A stretch of DNA of 64,000 nt, from NCBI GenBank assembly GCA_031253835.1, contig JAIRVP010000003.1, positions 1-64,000 of the forward strand, read 5' to 3'. Every line of letters begins with the position of its first letter. Positions within the stretch are counted from its first letter, which is position 1. Positions 56,582-64,000 of the stretch are shown here, one piece after another. The notes under the pieces are model-generated. The model saw only the letters and a list, made by a program, of their open reading frames with translations. It made no database searches and was not told where the DNA came from. The DNA is from Burkholderia sp. (GTDB lineage: Bacteria; Pseudomonadota; Gammaproteobacteria; Burkholderiales; Burkholderiaceae). The position numbers and the translations under genes are program-made.

Positions 56582-57721
56582 ATGACGAGCGAAACTTCCG
56601 TCAATCTTCTCGACTTCGATGCCGAGGGTCTTGTCGCGTACTGCGGCAGCCTGGGCGAGAAGCCGTTCCGCGCCAAGCAGTTGCAGCGCTGGATCCACCA
56701 GTACAACGCCGGCGATTTCGACGGCATGACCGATCTCGCGAAGTCCTTGAGAGAAAAGCTCAAGGGCCGTGCGTCGATCGTGATGCCCGACATCGCCAGC
56801 GATCACGTTTCCACCGACGGCACGCGCAAGTGGCTGATCGACGTCGGAAACGGCAATGCGGTCGAAACCGTGTTCATCCCGGAAGAGACGCGCGGCACGC
56901 TGTGCGTGTCGTCGCAGGCCGGGTGCGCGGTCAACTGCCGCTTCTGTTCGACGGGCAAACAGGGCTTTTCCCGCAACCTGTCGACAGCCGAAATCATCGG
57001 CCAGCTTCGCATGGCCGAATTTGCATTGCGAGCGTCGCTGGGCCGCGCGCCCGGCCCGAACGGCAAGGCCGAACGGGTCGTCACCAACGTGGTGATGATG
57101 GGCATGGGCGAGCCGCTGCTGAATTACAGCGCGGTCGTACCCGCGATGCGGCTGATGCTCGACGACAACGCGTACGGCCTGTCGCGCCGCCGCGTCACGC
57201 TGTCCACGTCCGGCGTGGTGCCGATGATGGACCGCCTCGGCGCCGAGCTGCCGGTCGCGCTGGCCGTTTCGCTGCACGCGCCGAACGATGCGCTGCGCGA
57301 CGAGCTGGTGCCGCTCAACAAGAAGTATCCGCTTCGCGAGCTGATGGCTGCGTGCCAGCGCTATCTGAAGGTCGCGCCGCGCGACTTCATTACTTTCGAA
57401 TACTGCATGCTGGACGGCGTCAACGACACCGAAGCGCATGCACGCGAGCTGCTGGCCGTCACGCGCGACGTGCCGTGCAAGTTCAACCTGATTCCGTTCA
57501 ATCCGTTTCCGGAATCGGGCCTCATCCGCTCGAAGCCGGAGCAGATCAAGCGCTTCGCACAGGTCCTCATCGACGCGGGTGTCGTCACGACCGTGCGCAA
57601 GACGCGCGGCGACGACATCGATGCTGCGTGCGGCCAGCTGGCCGGCGCGGTGAAGGACCGCACGCGCCTGGCGGAACGAACGGGCGCAACAGGAAAAATC
57701 ATCGAAGTTCGGGCAGTTTGA
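56582..57721 (+). CDS. rlmN: 23S rRNA A2503/tRNA A37 C2-methyltransferase
   Basis: A 379-aa radical SAM enzyme that methylates C2 of adenine 2503 in 23S rRNA and of A37 in some tRNAs. The cluster cysteines are in [15 protein letters not shown]. The catalytic C-terminal cysteine is in [11 protein letters not shown], and [10 protein letters not shown] is typical. The order rlmN, rodZ, ispG, hisS, yfgM, bamB, der matches E. coli. Confidence 0.96.
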   Translation: MTSETSVNLLDFDAEGLVAYCGSLGEKPFRAKQLQRWIHQYNAGDFDGMTDLAKSLREKLKGRASIVMPDIASDHVSTDGTRKWLIDVGNGNAVETVFIPEETRGTLCVSSQAGCAVNCRFCSTGKQGFSRNLSTAEIIGQLRMAEFALRASLGRAPGPNGKAERVVTNVVMMGMGEPLLNYSAVVPAMRLMLDDNAYGLSRRRVTLSTSGVVPMMDRLGAELPVALAVSLHAPNDALRDELVPLNKKYPLRELMAACQRYLKVAPRDFITFEYCMLDGVNDTEAHARELLAVTRDVPCKFNLIPFNPFPESGLIRSKPEQIKRFAQVLIDAGVVTTVRKTRGDDIDAACGQLAGAVKDRTRLAERTGATGKIIEVRAV

Positions 57722-57885
57722 CGGGGGCACCTGGCCGGGGGCGCCCGAACCCTTTGGCGGTGCAACACGCGAATAGCGATCGGTCGCGGCGCCTCGGCGC
57801 CGCGCATGGTATGGACAGTTGCGGATGCCGGCCGGCGGGAGCCGGAGGCGCCCGCCAGTGAAGAAGAATCGACGCGAGGACAAGG

Positions 57886-58905
57886 ATGAGTGAGCCGCAG
57901 CCGACTAACGGCGCAGAGACGAATGCCGCGAAACCGGCACCGGCGGGACTGGAATCGCTGGCGGCGGTCGGCAGCCGGCTGGCGCAGCTTCGGGAGACGA
58001 AGGGCTGGTCGGTCGACGACGTGTCGGCGCGACTCAAGGTCGCACCGCAGAAGCTCCGGGCGCTTGAGGCCGGCGACATCAGCCATCTGCCCGGTGTGAC
58101 GTTCGCGCTCGGTGTCGTGCGCAGTTACGCGAAGATGCTCGGCGTCGACCCGGAACCGTTCGCGCAGGCGTTGCGCCGTGAACGCGGGGTGCCGGAAGTC
58201 GACCTGTCGATGCCCGCGTCGTCGGGGACGGATCTGCCGCGCGGCCGCGTGTCGATTCCGCTGGGCGGCTCGTCGCGCCACCATCCGTGGCTGTGGGGAA
58301 CGGCGATCGTCGTCGTCGCGGTGGTCGCCGTACTGATGTGGCACACTGGCGGCGATTCGTCGAGCCTGCTCGCGCGCCTGAAGGGCAACGACGCGGAGCA
58401 TGCGTCGGCGGCGAGCGCTTCGGCTGCGTCGTCGGCGGCTGTCGAAGAAGCGGCCGCGAGCGGCGCGTCGACCGTCGCCGCCAATGAGGTTCCGGCCCCG
58501 GCGGCAGCATCTGCGGCGCCGGCGCAGGCGATTGCATCCGCTGTCCCGGCGCCCGTGGCACCGGTCGCGACGGCCGCGGCATCGCAACCGGTCGTGGCCA
58601 CGACGGCGGCAAGTGCCGCCGCGCCGGCCCAGCCGGCGAGCGTCGTGGTGGCGGCAGGCCAGTCGATGGTCGAACTGAAGGTCAAGCAGGATTGCTGGTT
58701 CAGCGTGCGCGACAAGAACGGCAAGGAGCTGTTCTCGGCGCTGGTGCGGGCCGGCGAGACGAAGCAGGTCGCCGGCGACGGGCCGTTCAAGGTCACGATC
58801 GGCAACAAGGCAGGCCTCGACGCAGTCGCGTTCGACGGAAAACCTGTCGATCCGGCAAAATATTCGGCAGCGCGGGGTAACGTGGCACGGTTCACGTTGC
58901 CCTGA
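57886..58905 (+). CDS. rodZ: RodZ-like cell-shape protein
   Basis: A 339-aa bitopic inner-membrane protein. A cytoplasmic Cro/CI-type helix-turn-helix lies at residues 25-95 (LAQLRETKGWSVDDVSARLK), one transmembrane helix at ~140-160 (WLWGTAIVVVAVVAVLMW), then an Ala-rich periplasmic linker and a C-terminal DUF4115 domain (LKVKQDCWFSVRDKNGKELF). In E. coli RodZ links MreB to the elongasome. Assignment rests on architecture and neighbourhood. Confidence 0.88.
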   Translation: MSEPQPTNGAETNAAKPAPAGLESLAAVGSRLAQLRETKGWSVDDVSARLKVAPQKLRALEAGDISHLPGVTFALGVVRSYAKMLGVDPEPFAQALRRERGVPEVDLSMPASSGTDLPRGRVSIPLGGSSRHHPWLWGTAIVVVAVVAVLMWHTGGDSSSLLARLKGNDAEHASAASASAASSAAVEEAAASGASTVAANEVPAPAAASAAPAQAIASAVPAPVAPVATAAASQPVVATTAASAAAPAQPASVVVAAGQSMVELKVKQDCWFSVRDKNGKELFSALVRAGETKQVAGDGPFKVTIGNKAGLDAVAFDGKPVDPAKYSAARGNVARFTLP

Positions 58906-59017
58906 CGTCAAGCGCCGTGACGAAGGCCTGTCGTCGATATCGGCAGGCCGTGAGGGCACGGCGCTTTTTCAATTCATGCGCCGCGTCGCGGCGCAGTCCG
59001 CGTAAATGGATCTATCG

Positions 59018-60322
59018 ATGCAATCCGAAGCTCAATCCCCACGCAGCAGTCAGATTTGTTCAACCGAGCCGGTGTTCGGCGGGCATCAGCCGCGCCGCGT
59101 ATCGCATGCGGTGGATGTCCGCTGGGGCGGGCAGCTCGTGACGATCGGCGGCGACGCGCCGGTGCGCGTGCAGTCGATGACGAATACCGACACGGCCGAC
59201 GCGATCGGCACGGCGATCCAGATCAAGGAACTCGCGAACGCGGGCTCCGAACTGGTGCGCATCACGGTCAACACGCCCGAGGCCGCGGCCGCCGTGCCGG
59301 CGATCCGCGAGCAGCTCGACCGGATGGGCGTGACCGTGCCGCTCGTCGGCGATTTCCACTACAACGGCCACCTGCTGCTGCGCGATTACCCGGGCTGCGC
59401 GGAGGCGCTGTCGAAGTACCGGATCAACCCCGGCAACGTCGGCCAGGGCGCGAAGCGCGATACGCAGTTCGCGCTGATGATCGAGGCCGCGGCCAAGTAC
59501 GACAAGGTCGTGCGAATCGGCGTGAACTGGGGCAGCCTCGACCAGGACCTGCTCGCGCGCATGATGGACGAGAACGGTGCGCGTTCGCAGCCGTGGGGCG
59601 CGCAAAGCGTGATGTACGAGGCGCTGATCCAGTCGGCGATCGGCTCGGCCGAGCGCGCGGTCGAACTCGGCCTCGGCCGCGACCGCATCGTGCTGTCGTG
59701 CAAGGTCAGCGGCGTGCAGGACCTGATCGCCGTGTACCGCGAGCTCGGCCGCCGCTGCGGCTTCGCGCTGCACCTCGGGCTGACCGAGGCCGGCATGGGC
59801 TCGAAGGGCATCGTCGCGTCGACGGCCGCGCTCGGCGTGCTGCTGCAGGAAGGGATCGGCGACACGATCCGCATCTCGCTGACGCCGGAACCGGGCGCGC
59901 CGCGCACGGGCGAAGTGATCGTCGGCCAGGAAATCCTGCAGACGATGGGGCTGCGCTCGTTCGCCCCGATGGTGATCGCGTGCCCGGGCTGCGGCCGCAC
60001 GACGAGCACGCTGTTCCAGGAACTCGCGATGCAGATCCAGACCTACCTGCGCGAGCAGATGCCGGTCTGGCGCAAGGAATATCCGGGCGTCGAGAAGATG
60101 AACGTCGCGGTGATGGGCTGCATCGTCAACGGCCCGGGTGAATCGAAGCACGCGAACATCGGCATCAGCCTGCCGGGCTCGGGCGAGAACCCGGCCGCGC
60201 CCGTCTTCATCGACGGCGAGAAGGTCAAGACGCTGCGCGGCGAGCGGATCGCCGAGGAATTCCAGCAGATCGTCAGCGACTACGTCGCACGCAATTACGG
60301 CCGCACCGAGGCCCTGAACTAA
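59018..60322 (+). CDS. ispG: 4-hydroxy-3-methylbut-2-en-1-yl diphosphate synthase
   Basis: A 434-aa 4Fe-4S enzyme of the MEP isoprenoid pathway. The cluster ligands are in [10 protein letters not shown] and [29 protein letters not shown] starts the TIM-barrel domain. The start at MQSEAQ was chosen to match the usual family length (434 aa); an in-frame ATG at 59006 would add four residues. Confidence 0.96.
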   Translation: MQSEAQSPRSSQICSTEPVFGGHQPRRVSHAVDVRWGGQLVTIGGDAPVRVQSMTNTDTADAIGTAIQIKELANAGSELVRITVNTPEAAAAVPAIREQLDRMGVTVPLVGDFHYNGHLLLRDYPGCAEALSKYRINPGNVGQGAKRDTQFALMIEAAAKYDKVVRIGVNWGSLDQDLLARMMDENGARSQPWGAQSVMYEALIQSAIGSAERAVELGLGRDRIVLSCKVSGVQDLIAVYRELGRRCGFALHLGLTEAGMGSKGIVASTAALGVLLQEGIGDTIRISLTPEPGAPRTGEVIVGQEILQTMGLRSFAPMVIACPGCGRTTSTLFQELAMQIQTYLREQMPVWRKEYPGVEKMNVAVMGCIVNGPGESKHANIGISLPGSGENPAAPVFIDGEKVKTLRGERIAEEFQQIVSDYVARNYGRTEALN

Positions 60323-60342
60323 TTCGTCCACACACACGAACG

Positions 60343-61683
60343 ATGACTGAACAGAAACGCAAGATCGAGAAGCTCACCGGCGTCAAAGGCATGAACGACA
60401 TCCTTCCGCAGGATGCCGGCCTGTGGGAGTTCTTCGAAGCTACCGTGAAATCGCTGCTGCGCGCGTACGGCTACCAGAACATCCGCACGCCGATCGTCGA
60501 ACACACGCAGCTCTTCACGCGCGGCATCGGCGAAGTCACCGACATCGTCGAGAAGGAGATGTACAGCTTCACCGACGCGCTGAACGGCGAGCACCTGACG
60601 ATGCGCCCGGAAAATACCGCGGCCGTCGTGCGCGCGTCGATCGAGCACAACATGCTGTACGACGGCCCGAAGCGCCTGTGGTACATCGGCCCGATGTTCC
60701 GTCACGAGCGTCCGCAGCGCGGCCGCTATCGCCAGTTCCACCAGGTCGGCGTCGAGGCGCTCGGTTTCGCGGGCCCCGATGCGGATGCCGAGATCATCAT
60801 GATGTGCCAGCGCCTGTGGGACGACCTCGGCCTGACCGGCATCAAGCTCGAGATCAACTCGCTCGGCCTCGCCGAAGAGCGCGCCGCGCACCGCGTCGAA
60901 CTGATCAAGTACCTCGAGCAGTTCGCCGACGTGCTCGACGAGGACGCGAAGCGCCGCCTGTATACGAACCCGCTGCGCGTGCTCGACACGAAGAATCCCG
61001 CGCTGCAGGAGATCGCGCAGAACGCGCCGAAGCTGATCGACTTCCTCGGCGAAGAGTCGCGCGCGCACTTCGAGGGGCTGCAGCGCCTGCTGCTCGCGAA
61101 CAACATTCCGTTCAAGATCAACCCGCGTCTCGTGCGCGGCCTCGATTACTACAACCTGACCGTGTTCGAGTGGGTGACCGACAAGCTCGGCGCGCAGGGC
61201 ACGGTCGCCGCCGGCGGCCGCTACGATCCGCTGATCGAGCAGCTCGGCGGCAAGCCGACCGCCGCATGCGGCTGGGCGATGGGCATCGAGCGCATTCTCG
61301 AGCTGCTGAAGGAAGAGGATCTCGCACCCGAGCAGGAAGGCGTCGACGTGTACGTCGTGCACCAGGGCGACACCGCGCGCGAACAGGCGTTCATCGCGGC
61401 CGAGCGCCTGCGCGATACGGGCTTGGACGTAATCTTCCACTGCAGCGCCGATGGCGCGACGGCCAGCTTCAAGTCGCAGATGAAGCGGGCCGACGCGAGC
61501 GGCGCCGCGTTCGCGGTGATCTTCGGCGAAGAAGAGGTTGCGAACGGCACGGTGGGCGTGAAAGCGCTGCGCGGTGCGGGCGCGGATGGGGAAAAGAACG
61601 TTCAGCAGACCGTACCGGTCGAAAGCTTGACCGAATTCCTAATCAATGCGATGGTTGCATCCGCCGAAGACGGCGACGACTGA
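60343..61683 (+). CDS. hisS: Histidyl-tRNA synthetase
   Basis: A 446-aa class II aminoacyl-tRNA synthetase. It has motif 2 ([20 protein letters not shown]), the histidine A site ([15 protein letters not shown]), motif 3 ([13 protein letters not shown]) and an anticodon-binding domain at the C-terminus. It is 20 bp after ispG. Confidence 0.97.
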   Translation: MTEQKRKIEKLTGVKGMNDILPQDAGLWEFFEATVKSLLRAYGYQNIRTPIVEHTQLFTRGIGEVTDIVEKEMYSFTDALNGEHLTMRPENTAAVVRASIEHNMLYDGPKRLWYIGPMFRHERPQRGRYRQFHQVGVEALGFAGPDADAEIIMMCQRLWDDLGLTGIKLEINSLGLAEERAAHRVELIKYLEQFADVLDEDAKRRLYTNPLRVLDTKNPALQEIAQNAPKLIDFLGEESRAHFEGLQRLLLANNIPFKINPRLVRGLDYYNLTVFEWVTDKLGAQGTVAAGGRYDPLIEQLGGKPTAACGWAMGIERILELLKEEDLAPEQEGVDVYVVHQGDTAREQAFIAAERLRDTGLDVIFHCSADGATASFKSQMKRADASGAAFAVIFGEEEVANGTVGVKALRGAGADGEKNVQQTVPVESLTEFLINAMVASAEDGDD

Positions 61684-61738
61684 TCGCGCTGGCATTCGCT
61701 CGACAAGAAAGGCCTGAACAGGAAGGAATCGCTCGCCG

Positions 61739-62368
61739 ATGAGTTATCACGACGAACAAGAATCGATTGAAAGTCTCAAGGCGTGGTGGGCCCGCTGGGG
61801 CAACCTCACCACGTGGATCGTGCTCGCGGCGCTCGTCGTCGCGGCCGGTTTCAACGGCTGGAACTACTGGCAGCGCCGTCAGGCTGCCGAGGCGTCCGGG
61901 CTGTACGAGCAGGTCCAGAAGGCCGCCGCCGCGAACGACAAGGCGACGATGGCCCGCGCGGCCGCCGACATGGAAGACAAGTTCGGCAGCACGCCGTATG
62001 CGCAGATGACGGCGCTCTCGGCCGCGAAGACGCTGTATGCGGCCGGTGACGCGGCAGGCGCGAAGGCGCAGCTGCAATGGGCCGTCGATCACGCCAAGGA
62101 CGACGAGTACAAGCAGATCGCGAAGCTGCGTCTCGCGTCGCTGCTGCTCGACGAAAAGGCGTACGACGCGGGTCTCACGCTGCTGTCGGGTACGCCGGTC
62201 GATGCATTCAAGGGCCTCGTGGCCGATCGCCGCGGCGATCTGCTGGCCGCGCAAGGCAAGACCGACGATGCGCGCGCCGCTTACAAGCTCGCGCTCGACG
62301 GCCTGTCGAAGGACGACCAGTCTGCGCGCCAGCTCGTGCAGTTCAAGCTGGACGCGCTCGGCGGCTGA
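61739..62368 (+). CDS. YfgM-type tetratricopeptide membrane protein
   Basis: A 209-aa protein of the UPF0070/YfgM family, anchored by one N-terminal helix (TWIVLAALVVAAGFNGWNYW) with a periplasmic TPR domain. In E. coli YfgM associates with the SecYEG translocon and PpiD. Start MSYHDEQESIESLKAWWARW is conserved. It lies between hisS and bamB as in E. coli. Confidence 0.92.
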   Translation: MSYHDEQESIESLKAWWARWGNLTTWIVLAALVVAAGFNGWNYWQRRQAAEASGLYEQVQKAAAANDKATMARAAADMEDKFGSTPYAQMTALSAAKTLYAAGDAAGAKAQLQWAVDHAKDDEYKQIAKLRLASLLLDEKAYDAGLTLLSGTPVDAFKGLVADRRGDLLAAQGKTDDARAAYKLALDGLSKDDQSARQLVQFKLDALGG

Positions 62369-62410
62369 ATCGCGGTCCCCTCAACCTCTTAACTTCTGCT
62401 TCGCTAACCG

Positions 62411-63556
62411 ATGAATTTGCTGAAACGTTACGCTGTGCCCGTTGCTTGCGCGGCGGCTGTCCTCGCACTGGCGGCTTGCTCGTCGTCGAAGGACGCACGT
62501 CGCGTGCCGACGCCGCTGACCGAGTTCAAGTCCGTCATGGACGTGCAACAGGTCTGGAAGGCGAGCGTCGGCAAGGGCGGGCGCTACCTGTTCTCGCCGG
62601 TGGCCGTGGGCGACGCCGTGTATGCGGCGGGCGAAAACGGTTCGGTCGAGAAGATCGACGCGAAGACGGGCCAGACGCTCTGGCGCTCGAAGGTCGGTTC
62701 GGACCTGTCGGCCGGCGTCGGCAGCGACGGCAACCTGACCGCGGTCGGCGCGCTGAAGGGCGGCGTGTTCGTGCTGGGCCCGGACGGCAAGCAACTGTGG
62801 AAGACCAGCGTGCAGGGCGAGATCTTCTCGCCGCCGCTCGTCGGCAACGGCCTCGTGGTCGTCCGCACGATCGACGGCCAGGTGATCGCGTTCAACGCAC
62901 AGACGGGCGAGCAGAAGTGGAACTACCGCAACCGCGCGGTGCCGCTGAACCTGCGCGTGTCGGCCGGCATGACGTTCGCGGGTGACGCGGCGGTGCTGGC
63001 GGGCTTCCCCGGCGGCGGTCTCGTCGCGATCAACCTGCAGACGGGCGAGCCGTTCTGGCAGACCCCGGTGTCGTTCCCGAAGGGCGTGACCGAGGTCGAG
63101 CGCATCAACGACGTCAGCGGCCCGCCGACGCTCGTGGGCGCGGAAGCGTGCGCGGTGACGTTCCAGGGTCAGCTCGGCTGCTTCGATGCGAACTCGGGCC
63201 GCCCGCTGTGGGAAAAGGCGTTCTCGAGCCGCAGCGGTCTGGCGCAGGACGATTCGGTGGTCGCCGGCGGCGACGACTGGTCGGTCGTGACGGCGTACGA
63301 CGCGGCATCGGGCAACCAGCTGTGGCGCAACGACAAGCTGAAGAGCCGCGACGTCGGCGTCCCGTACCTGCTCGGGCACGCGGTCGTGATGGGCGATTAC
63401 AAGGGCTTCGTGCACTTCCTGTCGCGCGAAGACGGCAGCTTCATCGCCCGGATGAAGACGGACGGCAGCGCGATTACGGCGGCGCCGGTACTCGCGGGCA
63501 ATACGCTCGTCGTGCAGACGAAGGACGGCGGCCTGTACGGGTTCCGTCCGCGCTGA
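62411..63556 (+). CDS. bamB: Outer-membrane assembly lipoprotein BamB
   Basis: A 381-aa lipoprotein subunit of the Bam complex that inserts beta-barrel proteins. The signal peptide ends in a lipobox LAAC (Cys23). The rest is an eight-bladed beta-propeller with PQQ-type repeats (KTGQTLWRSKVG, TGEQKWNYRN, SGRPLWEKAF, SGNQLWRNDKL). It is 43 bp after yfgM. Confidence 0.96.
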   Translation: MNLLKRYAVPVACAAAVLALAACSSSKDARRVPTPLTEFKSVMDVQQVWKASVGKGGRYLFSPVAVGDAVYAAGENGSVEKIDAKTGQTLWRSKVGSDLSAGVGSDGNLTAVGALKGGVFVLGPDGKQLWKTSVQGEIFSPPLVGNGLVVVRTIDGQVIAFNAQTGEQKWNYRNRAVPLNLRVSAGMTFAGDAAVLAGFPGGGLVAINLQTGEPFWQTPVSFPKGVTEVERINDVSGPPTLVGAEACAVTFQGQLGCFDANSGRPLWEKAFSSRSGLAQDDSVVAGGDDWSVVTAYDAASGNQLWRNDKLKSRDVGVPYLLGHAVVMGDYKGFVHFLSREDGSFIARMKTDGSAITAAPVLAGNTLVVQTKDGGLYGFRPR

Positions 63557-63802
63557 CACACGGAAACAGGTGCGGCCGCGGCGCGGCGGGCTTGTCCCGC
63601 GCGCCCCGGCCGTGCAGCATGAAGGCGGCCGGTGCTCCCGGCCGCTCGGTATTTGAAAGGCAGTTCGAGACGAAAGACGACGGCGCGCAACGCGCGCCGG
63701 GCGCGCGCATCCGGCGCGGCGCGAATTCGTGATATTTTCATTCAGCGCAGCCGCCCGCAGCAGCGGGCCTCCCGCTGCTGCGCTTCACCGTAGAAAACAC
63801 AG

Positions 63803-64000
63803 ATGAAACCGGTCATTGCCCTCGTTGGGCGCCCCAATGTGGGGAAATCCACGCTGTTCAACCGGCTCACGCGCTCGCGCGATGCGCTGGTCGCCGACTT
63901 GCCGGGCCTGACGCGCGATCGCCATTACGGCGAAGGGCGCGTCGGCGAACGGCCGTACCTGGTCGTCGATACGGGCGGCTTCGAACCCGTCGCGAAGGAC
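63803..64000 (+). CDS. der: Der (EngA) ribosome-assembly GTPase, N-terminal end (partial)
   Basis: The first 66 codons are inside the window; the frame is open to the edge. The first GTPase domain begins [20 protein letters not shown], with the G1 P-loop GRPNVGKS, G2 in [10 protein letters not shown] and G3 in VVDTGGFE. Der has two tandem GTPase domains and matures the 50S subunit. The 246-bp gap before it shows only a GC hairpin with no T-run around 63624-63644. Confidence 0.95.
   Translation, partial: MKPVIALVGRPNVGKSTLFNRLTRSRDALVADLPGLTRDRHYGEGRVGERPYLVVDTGGFEPVAKD

Noticed and set aside
57721-57885. Possible small gene between rlmN and rodZ
   Set aside because: No ribosome-binding site with a conserved start; the gap reads as a leader for rodZ.
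63557-63802. Possible terminator or gene between bamB and der
   Set aside because: A GC hairpin near 63624-63644 has no T-run, and no coding frame with a start and ribosome-binding site was convincing.

Overview
The window is a high-GC (roughly two-thirds G+C) chromosomal segment that reads as Burkholderia, most likely the Burkholderia cepacia complex, chromosome 1. The evidence is protein-level resemblance and gene order: a complete L-Ara4N (arn) lipid A modification operon with ArnA split into two genes, the trxA-rho pair with a type B L31 gene nearby, surE-pcm-nlpD-rpoS, and rlmN-rodZ-ispG-hisS-yfgM-bamB-der. I saw no rRNA, tRNA, insertion sequence, prophage or CRISPR array. The only RNA gene recognised is the small (4.5S-type) SRP RNA ahead of dnaX.

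Layout. 1-4.2 kb: tail of a Pit phosphate transporter, an NlpC/P60 lipoprotein, a PIN-PhoH ATPase and a 1-Cys Bcp peroxiredoxin. 4.3-11.6 kb (minus strand): the arn operon, transcribed arnT, SMR flippase, arnB, arnC, arnA formyltransferase, arnA dehydrogenase, arnD; it makes L-Ara4N and transfers it to lipid A. 11.7-16.5 kb: an Mth938-domain protein, then alaA, hom and thrC (alanine and threonine synthesis). 16.7-18.9 kb: moeA, moaD and moaE (molybdenum cofactor), with a pair of 43-bp hairpin repeats between moaD and moaE. 18.9-20.3 kb: a truncated haemoglobin divergent from nsrR (nitric oxide response). 20.4-25.4 kb: clpB behind a sigma-32-type promoter, a YidB protein, a ComEA-like secreted helix-hairpin-helix protein, and an overlapping MerR regulator / carboxymuconolactone decarboxylase-family pair.

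25.4-34 kb is the main accessory region: an acetoin catabolism cluster. A sigma-54 activator (AcoR type) is divergent from acoX, an SDR oxidoreductase, acoA, acoB, acoC and a second type of lipoyl synthase gene. The intergenic region holds an exact -24/-12 promoter and two dyads 32 bp apart that look like activator sites. 34-37 kb carries a MATE exporter and a GT-C type membrane protein. 37.3-42.6 kb (minus strand): rpmE2, mtfA, an MFS exporter with its MerR regulator, rho and trxA. 43-47.9 kb: SRP RNA, dnaX, ebfC, recR and a CaiB-type CoA-transferase. 48-55.9 kb: surE, pcm, nlpD, rpoS, a DnaQ-like exonuclease, an EEP-family hydrolase, rlmD and a BI-1 family membrane protein. 56-64 kb: ndk, rlmN, rodZ, ispG, hisS, a YfgM protein, bamB and the start of der.

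Most of the window is conserved core genome. The points most worth a second look are the moaD/moaE palindromic repeats, the acetoin regulatory region and its private lipoyl synthase, the apparently leaderless MerR gene, the split arn genes with a single flippase subunit, the low-complexity extensions on Pcm and the ComEA-like protein, and the nitric oxide globin/NsrR pair. I did not find a convincing wholly new system.
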